DNA of 16,398 bases from JANYJJ01 sp038241115 (GCA_038241115.1 JBBRGA010000078.1:1-16398); one strand, 5' to 3'. Positions 7,948-15,259 are shown, counted from the first letter of the stretch. Translations and numbers: made by a program. The notes: generated by a model not told the origin, from the letters alone.

Positions 7948-7983
7948 AAAAAAACGCGCATGCGCTCAGGTCCAGCGCATGCG
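7948..7983 (-). terminator. intrinsic terminator for leftward transcription
   Basis: CGCATGCGCT (7957-7966) and AGCGCATGCG (7974-7983) are a perfect 10-bp inverted repeat with a 7-nt loop. On the minus strand the hairpin is followed by CG and seven T residues (7954-7948). The adjacent TTGAGGC...GCCTCAA palindrome (about 7923-7949) overlaps the T-run and may act on rightward transcripts from the MFS gene, although no T-run follows it. No leftward gene lies between this point and metK, so the hairpin may guard the MFS gene from antisense read-through or be a relic. Confidence 0.6.
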
Positions 7984-7984
7984 A

Positions 7985-8252
7985 ACGGCCGCAGGATGCA
8001 CCTTTGCCGGCGGAAGCGAGCCGATGCTTTGCCAAAGATTGGCCGCGCTGCCTGAAGCTGGAGGTCGATCAAGACTTGGCCGAACTGGCGGGCGACCGCG
8101 CTGACACTTTTGCGCGTTGCGCTTGCGACAGCGTGCAACTGGCATCGGCGCACACGCTGCAGCGCGAACTGCCCGGCGAAGTCAGCTTCGTGTGTTTCAA
8201 CGCGCGGCTTTCAAAAGCTGCCAAGGTGCTGGGCATCACACCCATGGCTTGA
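7985..8252 (+). pseudogene. C-terminal remnant of a VapC-type PIN-domain toxin
   Basis: The frame ending at TGA 8250-8252 reads LPAEASRCFAKDWPRCLKLE, then LAELAGDRADTFARCACDSVQLASA, and ends VSFVCFNARLSKAAKVLGI. This order matches the C-terminal half of VapC-family PIN-domain ribonucleases. The matching parts are the DW-containing linker, an acidic residue in DSVQLASA (usually YDAVQLASA), and the F-x-x-x-D-x-R-L-x-x-A-A-x-x-x-G-L terminus. In that terminus the usual Asp is Asn in this copy. The N-terminal half, with the first catalytic Asp and Glu, is absent. There is no suitable start codon, and upstream the frame only shadows the MFS gene. The call rests on motif recognition. The break point cannot be set precisely. 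Confidence 0.6.
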
Positions 8253-8278
8253 CGACACGCGCGTGTTGAAATAACGGC

Positions 8279-8296
8279 GAGTGTTTGTAGACACTC
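8279..8296. repeat. short inverted repeat in the esterase leader
   Basis: GAGTGT (8279-8284) and ACACTC (8291-8296) form a perfect hairpin with a 6-nt loop, about 28 nt before the esterase start. A second perfect palindrome, ACACGCGCGTGT, occupies 8255-8266. Either could be an operator or an mRNA structure. Neither is followed by a T-run. Confidence 0.35.
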
Positions 8297-8323
8297 ATCC
8301 AAAAAAAGAAACTAGGAGAACTT

Positions 8324-9187
8324 ATGAACCTTATCCAGCTACGGCGTTGCGCCATCGGCGCGCTCATGGTCTGCGCTGCCGCGGCCGCTCACAGCGGTGA
8401 GCTGTTTGCTGACAGCGTGAAGTCCACCGCGCTCGGTCGCGACCTGAAATTCACCGTCTATTTGCCCGACGGCTACAAAGACGCCAGCAAAAAGTTTCCG
8501 GTCGTCTACTTGCTGCACGGTGCTGGCGGGGACGAAGTGGAGTGGTCCCGCAAGGGCGGCGCGGTGGAAACTTTAGACGGCCTGATCAAGCGCGGTTTGA
8601 TGCGCCCGACCATTGCCGTCATGCCCACCGCAGGCTCCACGTGGTGGGCCGACGGCGCGGCTGAAAAAGTTGAAACCGCGCTGATGACCGAGTTGCTTCC
8701 TTACGTCGAAGCGCGGTACAAAGCCAGTACCGAGCGCAGCGGCCGCGCGGTGGCGGGTTTGTCGATGGGTGGATACGGCGCCTTGAACTTGTCGCTGCGA
8801 TTTCCCACTAAATTTTGCGCCGCCGGCATCATCAGCCCGGCCATTTACGACCCGCTGCCGCCTGAAGCATCGGCCTCGCGCAAAGCCAGTCAATTTCTGC
8901 GCGACGGCAAGTTCGACGCCGACACCTGGAAGTCGCTGAACTACCCCGCGCACCTCGATAAATACGCCGCAGGATCGGCCCGCGTGCCGATGTGGATCGT
9001 CTCTGGCGACCACGACTATCTGGGCATCGCGCTCATGTCGGCGCAACTGCATTCGCGCATGATGAAAATTCAGCCCAAGCAGGCTGAGTTGCGCATCATC
9101 GACGGCGACCACGAATGGATGGTCTTTCGCGACGCGCTGCCGGACGCGTTGTTGTACGTGGACAAGCAGTGTGCGGCAGGTGGGTAA
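8324..9187 (+). CDS. secreted esterase, esterase D/PF00756-type alpha/beta hydrolase
   Basis: This 287-residue protein starts at ATG 8324 behind a strong AGGAG site. Residues 1-22 form a Sec-type signal peptide (basic LRR, hydrophobic IGALMVCAAAAA, likely cleavage after AHS or nearby), so it should act in the periplasm or outside. The alpha/beta-hydrolase fold is shown by the oxyanion region LLHGAGG (63-69), the nucleophile elbow GLSMGGYGA with Ser147, probable acid Asp231 in SGDHDYL, and His263 in DGDHEW. The family includes S-formylglutathione hydrolases, feruloyl esterases and mycolyltransferases. The signal peptide argues against the cytosolic S-formylglutathione hydrolase role, and the natural substrate is unknown. 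It seems monocistronic. Confidence 0.85.
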   Translation: MNLIQLRRCAIGALMVCAAAAAHSGELFADSVKSTALGRDLKFTVYLPDGYKDASKKFPVVYLLHGAGGDEVEWSRKGGAVETLDGLIKRGLMRPTIAVMPTAGSTWWADGAAEKVETALMTELLPYVEARYKASTERSGRAVAGLSMGGYGALNLSLRFPTKFCAAGIISPAIYDPLPPEASASRKASQFLRDGKFDADTWKSLNYPAHLDKYAAGSARVPMWIVSGDHDYLGIALMSAQLHSRMMKIQPKQAELRIIDGDHEWMVFRDALPDALLYVDKQCAAGG

Positions 9188-9217
9188 AGCGCAACCCCCG
9201 GCCTTCAGTCCTGACGC

Positions 9218-9233
9218 TCAAACAAGTGTTTGA
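9218..9233. repeat. perfect inverted repeat downstream of the esterase
   Basis: TCAAACA (9218-9224) and TGTTTGA (9227-9233) are separated by AG. The repeat lies 31 bp after the esterase stop, with no T-run. It could be a small operator-like palindrome or an mRNA 3'-end structure. Nothing else identifiable lies between 9188 and the terminator at 9368. Confidence 0.35.
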
Positions 9234-9367
9234 CTGACAACTCCGCCTTCAACTGCTCTCCAATTCACTGGCACTTTGCAACGCCACTCATCCCAGCCGT
9301 TCCAGCGGCATGCCTTACTGACTTTTTATATCAACCGCGAGTTCGATCGAGGCGGTGCAACGCCATG

Positions 9368-9394
9368 AAAAAAGGCGACCGACGTCGCCTTTTT
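9368..9394. terminator. bidirectional intrinsic terminator between esterase and metK
   Basis: GGCGAC (9374-9379) and GTCGCC (9384-9389) form a perfect stem with a 4-nt loop. It is flanked by six A on the left and five T on the right, so each strand shows a stem followed by a U-run. It ends the rightward esterase message and the leftward metK message, which converge here. The metK stop is 19 bp away. Confidence 0.9.
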
Positions 9395-9413
9395 ACGGAT
9401 AGAAAGGTGCGCG

Positions 9414-10598
9414 TTACTTCAACCCAGCCGCGGCCCGCAGTGCTGCGGCGCGGTCGGTGCGCTCCCATGAAAATTCGGGTTCTTCGCGGCCGAAGTGGCC
9501 GTAAGCTGCGGTCTTTTCGTAGATGGGGCGCAGCAGGTCGAGCATCTGGATGATGCCTTTGGGGCGCAGGTCGAAGTGCTCGGTCACCAAGGCGGCGATT
9601 TTGTCGTCGCTGATCACGCCGGTGCCTTCGGTGTAGACGGTCACGTTCATCGGGCGGGCCACGCCGATGGCGTAAGCCACCTGGATCTGGCATTGCCGCG
9701 CCAAGCCGGCGGCCACGATGTTTTTGGCCACGTAGCGTGCGGCATATGCGGCCGAACGGTCGACCTTGGTGGGGTCTTTGCCGCTGAAGGCGCCGCCGCC
9801 GTGCGGGCAGGCACCGCCGTAGGTGTCCACGATGATCTTGCGGCCGGTCAGGCCGCAGTCGCCTTGTGGGCCGCCAATCACGAAGCGGCCGGTGGGGTTG
9901 ATGAGGAACTTGGTGTCTTTCAACATCTCGGCCGGCAGCACCGGACGGATGATGTTCTCGATGACGCTGTCGATGAAGCTTTGCTTCATCTTTTTGGGTG
10001 TCTCGCTTTGGTCGGGGTCGTGTTGGGTGGACAACACCACGGTGTCGATGCTGTGCGGTTTGCCGTCCATATAGCGCATGGTCACTTGGCTTTTTGCGTC
10101 GGGACGCAAGAAGGGCATGCGGCCGTCTTTGCGCAGTTGCGCCTGGCGTTCGACCAGGCGGTGCGCGTAATAAATGGGCGCCGGCATGAGCTCGGGTGTC
10201 TCGTTGCAGGCGTAGCCAAACATCAGGCCCTGGTCACCGGCGCCGGTGTTCAACACGTCGTCGCTGGCTTGGTCGACGCCTTGCGCGATGTCGTTGCTTT
10301 GCTTGTCGTAGGCCACCAAAACGGCGCAGCCCTTGTAGTCGATGCCGTACTCGGTGTTGTCGTAGCCGATGCGCTTGATGGTGTCGCGCGCAACCTGGAT
10401 GTAGTCCACGTGCGCGTTGGTGGTGATCTCACCGGCCAGCACCACCAAGCCTGTGTTGCACAGGGTTTCGGCGGCCACGCGTGACAGCGGGTCTTGTTTG
10501 AATATGGCGTCAAGAATGGCGTCAGAGATTTGATCGGCCACTTTGTCGGGATGGCCCTCTGAGACAGATTCGGAAGTGAATAAAAAGTCGTTCGACAC
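9414..10598 (-). CDS. metK: S-adenosylmethionine synthetase
   Basis: MetK makes SAM from methionine and ATP in the cytoplasm, feeding the methylation cycle that AhcY and MetF close. I choose GTG 10598 (394 residues). GGAG (10609-10606) is seven bases upstream, and the protein then begins MSNDFLFTSESVSEGHPDKV, the normal N-terminus. The open frame continues 47 codons upstream but has no family homology there. EGHPDK (14-19, with ATP-site His16 and Asp18), the family signature GAGDQGLMFGYA (119-130) and the glycine-rich GGGAFSGKDPTKVDRSAAY are intact. The gene has a leader of about 170 nt with potential regulatory structure and diverges from the acyltransferase block. Confidence 0.97.
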   Translation of the reverse strand: MSNDFLFTSESVSEGHPDKVADQISDAILDAIFKQDPLSRVAAETLCNTGLVVLAGEITTNAHVDYIQVARDTIKRIGYDNTEYGIDYKGCAVLVAYDKQSNDIAQGVDQASDDVLNTGAGDQGLMFGYACNETPELMPAPIYYAHRLVERQAQLRKDGRMPFLRPDAKSQVTMRYMDGKPHSIDTVVLSTQHDPDQSETPKKMKQSFIDSVIENIIRPVLPAEMLKDTKFLINPTGRFVIGGPQGDCGLTGRKIIVDTYGGACPHGGGAFSGKDPTKVDRSAAYAARYVAKNIVAAGLARQCQIQVAYAIGVARPMNVTVYTEGTGVISDDKIAALVTEHFDLRPKGIIQMLDLLRPIYEKTAAYGHFGREEPEFSWERTDRAAALRAAAGLK

Positions 10599-10768
10599 GC
10601 TATGGCTCCAAAGATGAAAGGCAAGTTGCAAAACTGCGTTGCCGACCAGAACCCCTTGGAGGAGCGGCGAACGCTTTAGCAGAATTTGTTTGAGCTTTCG
10701 CCCTGCAAAATGAAGCCTCGTGGGAGGCACACTCTGCATCGCCCTGCAAGTAGTTCATAACTCGGCGA
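10599..10768 (-). promoter_or_regulatory. metK 5' leader with candidate RNA switch structure
   Basis: The leader from the presumed start near 10768 contains two copies of TTGCAGGGCGA (10749-10739 and 10708-10698), 41 bp apart, flanking a GCCTC-CCAC-GAGGC hairpin (10728-10715). GGCGAA (10702-10697, overlapping copy 2) is complementary to TTCGCC (10671-10666), and GGCGA of copy 1 (10743-10739) could compete for it. Just beyond, CTCCAAGG (10661-10654) pairs over eight positions, one of them G-U, with CTTTGGAG (10613-10606), which contains the metK Shine-Dalgarno. This is a possible translational switch. I do not recognise a known SAM riboswitch class in it. Confidence 0.4.
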
Positions 10769-10774
10769 CGGCTA

Positions 10775-10780
10775 ATTATA
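10775..10780 (-). promoter_or_regulatory. metK promoter -10 element
   Basis: TATAAT, a perfect consensus on the minus strand, lies 182 bp upstream of the metK GTG. The AT-rich core is shared with the divergent acyltransferase promoter: on the plus strand TTCATA (10754-10759) and TATAAG (10777-10782) are 17 bp apart. No good -35 hexamer is evident for metK. The rightward start would fall at about the ATG at 10787. Confidence 0.45.
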
Positions 10781-10786
10781 AGAACC

Positions 10787-11746
10787 ATGCTGACCCTGCT
10801 TAGATTCCTGTCCCGCTGCCCGCTGTGGATTCTTCACGGCCTGGGCTGGCTTGTGGGTTGGGTCAGCTATGCCACTTCGCACTCCTACCGGCAGCGTTTC
10901 CAGGCCAATGTGGCGCAGGCCGGCGTGTCGGTTGCCGCGTCCAGAGAAGCCGTCGGCCACGCGGGTCGCATGCTGATGGAGTTGCCCTATTTATGGATGC
11001 GCCCCGCAATTCCGCGCAGCCCAACCGATCTGCTGCAGCTGCAATGGGAAGGCGAGTCTTTGATCGAGGCGGCGCATGCCAAGGGCAAGGGTGTGGTGTT
11101 GATGACGCCGCACATGGGCTGCTTCGAGGTCACCGCGCAGGGCTACGCACAGCGTTTTGCGCAAAGTTTGGGTCCCATCACCGTGCTGTACCGCCCGGCC
11201 CGCAAAGCCTGGCTGCGGCCGCTGGTAGACACCTCTCGCGAGCGCCCTGGCTTGTCTGCCGTGCCGGCGAATTTGTCTGGTGTGCGCCAGATGATTCGCG
11301 CGCTGAGGCGCGGTGAAACTGTGGGTCTGTTGCCCGACCAGGTGCCACCCGACGGCATGGGCGTTTGGGCGCCATTTTTTGGCAAGCCGGCCTACACCAT
11401 GACGCTGGCCGCGCGCCTGGTTCAACAAACTGGCGCGACACCACTTCTGATATGGGGTGAACGGTTGCCTCGGGGTCGCGGCTACAAGGTGCGGGTTGCA
11501 GAATTCGCCGAAGTCATACCGCCAGCAACCATAACCGCACCTGCCATTTCCACATCAACTTCTGAAGACGCTGCGGCGGTCATCAACCGCGCCATGGAAG
11601 GCTTGATACGCCAATGCCCGCAGCAATATTTGTGGAGCTACGACCGCTACAAATCTGCGCCTGCGATTGCGCAGGAAGCAGAGCAGGTTGCCGCTGAAGC
11701 AGCCACACACGACAGCGCCCGCAGCAAGCTGGACAAGATCGACTGA
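10787..11746 (+). CDS. lipid A-type lauroyl acyltransferase, LpxL/HtrB family (first paralogue)
   Basis: Proteins of the LABLAT family transfer an acyl chain from acyl-ACP to Kdo-lipid A or related lysophospholipids at the inner face of the cytoplasmic membrane. The 319-residue protein has an N-terminal membrane anchor (about residues 3-30) and the catalytic HX4E motif HMGCFE (His109-Glu114). GLLPDQVP near residue 180 is a conserved family element, and YLWSYDRYK lies close to the C-terminus. A tail of about 35 residues rich in Ala, Glu and Gln follows, longer than usual. The start ATG 10787 lies very near the putative promoter and lacks a clear ribosome site. The second paralogue starts 4 bp after its stop, so they are co-transcribed. 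Confidence 0.9.
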   Translation: MLTLLRFLSRCPLWILHGLGWLVGWVSYATSHSYRQRFQANVAQAGVSVAASREAVGHAGRMLMELPYLWMRPAIPRSPTDLLQLQWEGESLIEAAHAKGKGVVLMTPHMGCFEVTAQGYAQRFAQSLGPITVLYRPARKAWLRPLVDTSRERPGLSAVPANLSGVRQMIRALRRGETVGLLPDQVPPDGMGVWAPFFGKPAYTMTLAARLVQQTGATPLLIWGERLPRGRGYKVRVAEFAEVIPPATITAPAISTSTSEDAAAVINRAMEGLIRQCPQQYLWSYDRYKSAPAIAQEAEQVAAEAATHDSARSKLDKID

Positions 11747-11750
11747 CAGC

Positions 11751-12626
11751 GTGGCGTCCCGACTATTTTTGGGCTTGCTGTGGCTCACTCACTGGCTGCC
11801 GTTGCCGCTGCTTGCCGCATTCGGGCGCACGGTCGGGCGCTCCTTGCACGTTTTTGCCAAGTCGCGCCGCCAGATTGCGCTGCGCAACGTGAGCCTGTGC
11901 TTTCCCGAACAAAGCGTTCAGCAACATAAGGCGCTGGTGCGCGAACACTTTCAGTGGCTGGGCCGCAGCATCATCGAGCGCGGCCTGCTTTGGTACGCGC
12001 CGGTCCCGCGCCTGAAGCGCCTCATCCACGTGGAGGGCAACGTGACGCTGGCCGAGCACAGTGCGCAGCCGGTGATGTGGCTGGTGCCGCACTTCATGGC
12101 GCTGGACGTGGCGGGCGCGGCCACTCAGCTGTTTCAAAAACGACAGGTCGGCTCGATCTATCAGGAACAAAGCGACGCCGCGATGGACGCCGCCATGCGC
12201 GCGGGCCGCTTGCGCTTCAAACAAGGCGAAGTGTTTGCGCGCAGCGACTCGGCCAAGCCGCTCATCCGCGCCATCAAACGCGGCCACGCTTTCTTCAACC
12301 TGCCCGACATGGACTTTGGCGCCCGCGACGCCGCCTTCATTCCCTTTTTCGGCGTGCCTGCGGCGACGCTGCTGGCCCCGTCGCGCATGGCCCGCGCTTT
12401 GGGCATGGTGGTGCAGCCGGTGGTGGCTGAAATGCTCAGCGGCGGTCAGGGCTACAGAGTGCGGTTTTTAGAACCGTGGACGCATTTCCCCAGCGACGAC
12501 GCGATGGCGGACACAACCTCCATGAACCGCTGGATAGAAACCGAAATACGCGCCAACCCTGCCCAATATCTTTGGGTGCACAAACGCTTCAAAACGCGGC
12601 CGGAAGGCGAAGCCTCGTTCTATTGA
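11751..12626 (+). CDS. lipid A-type acyltransferase, LpxL/HtrB family (second paralogue)
   Basis: I choose GTG 11751 (291 residues), which gives the standard start of the family, a hydrophobic anchor SRLFLGLLWLTHWLPLPLLAA. Upstream open frame to 11667 overlaps the first paralogue. The catalytic motif here is HFMALD (His104-Asp109), the HX4D variant. NLPDMDFG replaces LLPDQ, and the C-terminus has QYLWVHKRFKTRPEG. The tandem pair presumably adds the two secondary acyl chains of lipid A, or acts on different acceptors. Which one is LpxL and which LpxM-like cannot be decided by eye. The 3' end, including the stop codon, lies in a short tandem duplication. Confidence 0.88.
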   Translation: MASRLFLGLLWLTHWLPLPLLAAFGRTVGRSLHVFAKSRRQIALRNVSLCFPEQSVQQHKALVREHFQWLGRSIIERGLLWYAPVPRLKRLIHVEGNVTLAEHSAQPVMWLVPHFMALDVAGAATQLFQKRQVGSIYQEQSDAAMDAAMRAGRLRFKQGEVFARSDSAKPLIRAIKRGHAFFNLPDMDFGARDAAFIPFFGVPAATLLAPSRMARALGMVVQPVVAEMLSGGQGYRVRFLEPWTHFPSDDAMADTTSMNRWIETEIRANPAQYLWVHKRFKTRPEGEASFY

Positions 12627-12670
12627 CGGCGAGGCCTCGTTCTATTGACGGCGAGGCCTCTTTGTACTGA
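12612..12670. repeat. 22-bp tandem repeat covering the acyltransferase stop codon
   Basis: A 22-bp unit beginning GCCTCGTTCTATTGACGG occurs at 12612-12633 and again, identically, at 12634-12655. A diverged partial third copy starts at 12656 (GCCTCTTTGTACTGA). Each copy contains the final Ala-Ser-Phe/Leu-Tyr-stop of the acyltransferase. The unit is not a multiple of three, but because the first copy already contains the stop the protein is unaffected. It looks like a recent slippage duplication. Confidence 0.85.
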
Positions 12671-12703
12671 AGCGCACAACCTGCACGCGCCGATAATCAA
12701 GCC

Positions 12704-13558
12704 ATGAAATTGCGCTTCACCAAGATGCAGGGCGCGGGCAACGACTTCATCGTGCTCGACGCCACTGCTGCGCCCCTTGCGTTGAGCGCCGCTCAGTTTC
12801 AGCACCTTGGTGACCGGCGTTTTGGCGTGGGGGCCGATCAAATTTTGGTGGTCGAGCGCAGCCGCACCGAAGGCATTGATTTCCGTTATCGCATCTTCAA
12901 CAACAGCGGCGAAGAGGTGGAGCACTGCGGCAACGGCGCGCGCTGTTTCGTCCACTTCGTGCGCGAACGGGGCCTGACCGCCAAAACCCGCCTCAGGGTG
13001 GAAACCGTCAACAACATTCTGGAGTTGAAGCTGCAAGCCGACGGCGGCGTGACGGTGGACATGAACTCGCCGAATTTCCACTTGGTCGATGTGCCGTTCG
13101 ACGCCAGTGGCCTGACGGCCCGCCGCGTGGGTGACTTCGAGCTTTGGGGCCTCGATCTGGGCATGGGCATCAAGCCTGAGCTGGCCGTGCTGTCGATGGG
13201 CAACCCGCATGCCGTGCAAGTGGTGGCCGACGTGGACACCGCGCCGGTGCTCACGCAGGGCCCGTTGATTCAACAGCATGCGCGCTTTGCGCAGGGCGTG
13301 AACGTGGGCTTCATGCAAATCGTCGACCGCGGCCACTTGCGTTTGCGCGTGTTCGAGCGTGGCGCCGGTGAAACCTTGGCTTGCGGCACGGGTGCGTGTG
13401 CTGCGGTGGTGGCGGGAATCCGTCTGGGCTTGCTCGACGCCTGCGTGAAAGTGGACGCGCGCGGTGGCCAACTCGGCATCGAATGGAACGGGGCCATGTC
13501 AACGGTGTTGATGACCGGCCCCGCTGTGAAAGTTTTTGAAGGAGAAATTGAGCTGTGA
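12704..13558 (+). CDS. dapF: diaminopimelate epimerase
   Basis: DapF converts LL- to meso-diaminopimelate without a cofactor, for lysine and peptidoglycan. The 284 residues carry both catalytic cysteines. Cys75 is in EHCGNGARC and Cys227 in GAGETLACGTGACA. The N-terminal KMQGAGNDFIVLD (7-19) and MGNPHAV (165-171) are also typical. Length is close to the usual 275-290. The ATG at 12704 has no strong Shine-Dalgarno. It lies 33 bp after the repeat cluster, and its own stop overlaps the next start as GTGA. It belongs with the acyltransferases and DUF484/xerC in a block often conserved next to metK in Burkholderiales. Confidence 0.97.
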   Translation: MKLRFTKMQGAGNDFIVLDATAAPLALSAAQFQHLGDRRFGVGADQILVVERSRTEGIDFRYRIFNNSGEEVEHCGNGARCFVHFVRERGLTAKTRLRVETVNNILELKLQADGGVTVDMNSPNFHLVDVPFDASGLTARRVGDFELWGLDLGMGIKPELAVLSMGNPHAVQVVADVDTAPVLTQGPLIQQHARFAQGVNVGFMQIVDRGHLRLRVFERGAGETLACGTGACAAVVAGIRLGLLDACVKVDARGGQLGIEWNGAMSTVLMTGPAVKVFEGEIEL

Positions 13559-14280
13559 ATAAAAACCTTGGGTCCGGATCAGGAGCGGGGGCAGGAGTGC
13601 AGGGCATCACCGAAGATGACATTGCCAATTACCTGGCCAACACACCGGGATTTTTTGAGCGCCACGCCGAGTTGCTGGGCGCGGTGCAGCTCACCAGTCC
13701 GCACGGCATGCGCGCGGTGTCGCTGCAGGAGCGGCAAATGGAAATGCTGCGCGAAAAACTCAAGGCCATGGAGCACAAGGTGATGGACATGATTCGCCAT
13801 GGCCAGGAAAACGTGGCCATCGCCGACAAGTTGCACCGCGTTACCCGTGCCGTGCTGCTCACCGCAGATGCGGCGCAATTGCCTGAAGTGTTGGTGCGTG
13901 AATTGGCGCACCAGTTCTTGATTCCCCAGACGGGCATTCGTGTTTGGGGTGCTGCCAGCACTTTCGACGGCGCGTCGTTTGCGACCACCGTGAGCGACGA
14001 CGCCAAAGCTTTTTCCAAGAGCCTGGTACTGCCCTATTGCGGCGTCAATTCGGGGTTCGAGGCGTCGCGCTGGTTGGAAGATCCGACTGCGGCCACGTCG
14101 CTGGCGCTGATTCCGCTGCGTCACACGATGGGGTCCAGCGAGACGTCCAATTGCTTCGGAATGCTCGTGTTGGCGTCCCCCGACCCGACGCGTTTCAGCG
14201 CCGACATGGGCACCGAATTTCTGATGCGCATTGGCGATATCGCCAGCGCCAGCTTGAGTCGTCTGTTGCCGGTGGCTTAG
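13555..14280 (+). CDS. DUF484 family protein, GAF-like
   Basis: This 241-residue protein starts at GTG 13555, which overlaps the dapF stop (GTGA), with GAAGGAG at about 13539-13545 as ribosome site inside dapF. After a Gly-rich N-terminus (6-16), the DUF484 signature is clear: I-x-x-Y-L-x-x-x-P-x-F-F-x-x-H-x-x-L-L (24-41), LTSPHGMRAVSLQERQ (46-61), and a helical, probably coiled-coil, segment (58-100). The remaining part resembles a GAF fold. Function is not established. The gene travels between dapF and xerC in many proteobacteria (yigA in E. coli), so a role beside chromosome resolution has been suspected from context only. Confidence 0.9.
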   Translation: MNKNLGSGSGAGAGVQGITEDDIANYLANTPGFFERHAELLGAVQLTSPHGMRAVSLQERQMEMLREKLKAMEHKVMDMIRHGQENVAIADKLHRVTRAVLLTADAAQLPEVLVRELAHQFLIPQTGIRVWGAASTFDGASFATTVSDDAKAFSKSLVLPYCGVNSGFEASRWLEDPTAATSLALIPLRHTMGSSETSNCFGMLVLASPDPTRFSADMGTEFLMRIGDIASASLSRLLPVA

Positions 14281-14308
14281 GAAACGTGGTTCGGAAACCG
14301 CATGCGCG

Positions 14309-15259
14309 ATGGAACCTGAGATCAAATCAGACGCGCTGGTTTTACACGCCGATTTGCTTCAGCACCTGAAGCACCTGGAGGTCGAGCGCCGCTTGGCGGC
14401 GCGCACCTTGGCCAACTACCTTGAAGCATTCAAGCGGCTGCAAACCTTTGCCGACGCGGCGCCCGTGCAACTGCGCGATGTGCAGTCGCATCATGTGCGT
14501 CGGTGGGCCGGTCAGCTGCACCAGAAAGGCTTGGCGCCGGGCAGCATTGCGATAGAGCTGTCAGCCTGGCGTGGCTTTTACCGCTGGTTGGGCCGCGACG
14601 GTCATGTGGTGCTCAACCCGGTGGCGGGCATTCGTGCCCCCAGAGCACCCAAGCCGCTGCCCAAGGCGCTGGCGGTTGATCAAGCGGTGATGTTGGCCGA
14701 TCAATTTGACGAGGCAGCTTCCCCTTGGCTGGAAGCTCGCGACCACTGCATGACCGAGTTGCTTTACGGCTGCGGTTTGCGGGTCAGCGAGCTGTTGGGT
14801 TTGGACGCACGAGCCAGCGCCCACGCGGCGGGCTGGATAGACGCGCCTGACGCCACCGCCCACGTGCTGGGCAAAGGCAGCAAGCGCCGCAGTGTGCCAG
14901 TCGGTGGTGCAGCGTTGCGCGCGTTGGACGTGTGGTTAGACGTTCGCGGCGAGATGGCCGCGGTGGGCGAGACGGCGCTGTTCGTCAGCAACCGAGGCAC
15001 GCGTTTGACGCCCAGCCAAGTGCGCTCGCGTTTGAAGCTGCGCGCCATCAAAGCAGGTTTGCCCACACACGTGCATCCGCACATGCTGAGGCATTCGTTC
15101 GCGTCGCACTTGCTGCAGTCGAGTGGCGATTTGAGGGCTGTGCAAGAGTTGCTTGGACACGCCAGCATCACCACCACGCAGGTCTACACGAAGCTCGATT
15201 TCGGCCACCTGAGCAAGGTGTACGACGCGGCGCATCCAAGGGCGAAGAAGAAGTCTTGA
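14309..15259 (+). CDS. xerC: tyrosine recombinase XerC
   Basis: XerC with XerD resolves chromosome dimers at dif. The 316 residues have a SAM-like core-binding domain (about 10-100) and a catalytic domain with the full tyrosine recombinase set: Arg158 in GLRVSELLGL, Lys192 in GKGSKRR, His258 and Arg261 in HMLRHSFASHLL, His284 in LLGHASITTTQ, and nucleophile Tyr293 in VYT. This is about 15-20 residues longer than E. coli XerC, mainly through an insertion near 168-182. It starts 28 bp after DUF484. An ATG seven bases upstream is in another frame. Housekeeping context and XerC-like spacing argue against a phage or integron integrase, and the IntI-specific insertion was not seen. Confidence 0.93.
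   Translation: MEPEIKSDALVLHADLLQHLKHLEVERRLAARTLANYLEAFKRLQTFADAAPVQLRDVQSHHVRRWAGQLHQKGLAPGSIAIELSAWRGFYRWLGRDGHVVLNPVAGIRAPRAPKPLPKALAVDQAVMLADQFDEAASPWLEARDHCMTELLYGCGLRVSELLGLDARASAHAAGWIDAPDATAHVLGKGSKRRSVPVGGAALRALDVWLDVRGEMAAVGETALFVSNRGTRLTPSQVRSRLKLRAIKAGLPTHVHPHMLRHSFASHLLQSSGDLRAVQELLGHASITTTQVYTKLDFGHLSKVYDAAHPRAKKKS

Noticed and set aside
9495..10484. A 329-codon plus-strand frame inside metK
   Set aside because: It is antisense to an intact and highly conserved metK.
10599..10768. A SAM-II or SAM-V riboswitch before metK, suggested by GCTAAAGC in the leader
   Set aside because: The rest of the SAM-II/V consensus and pseudoknot pairing could not be found, so the leader is only reported as an unclassified candidate.
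14309..15259. Reading the tyrosine recombinase as an integron integrase linked to the attC site
   Set aside because: The protein matches XerC, lacks an evident IntI insertion, sits in the conserved dapF-DUF484-xerC block, and is 14 kb from attC.
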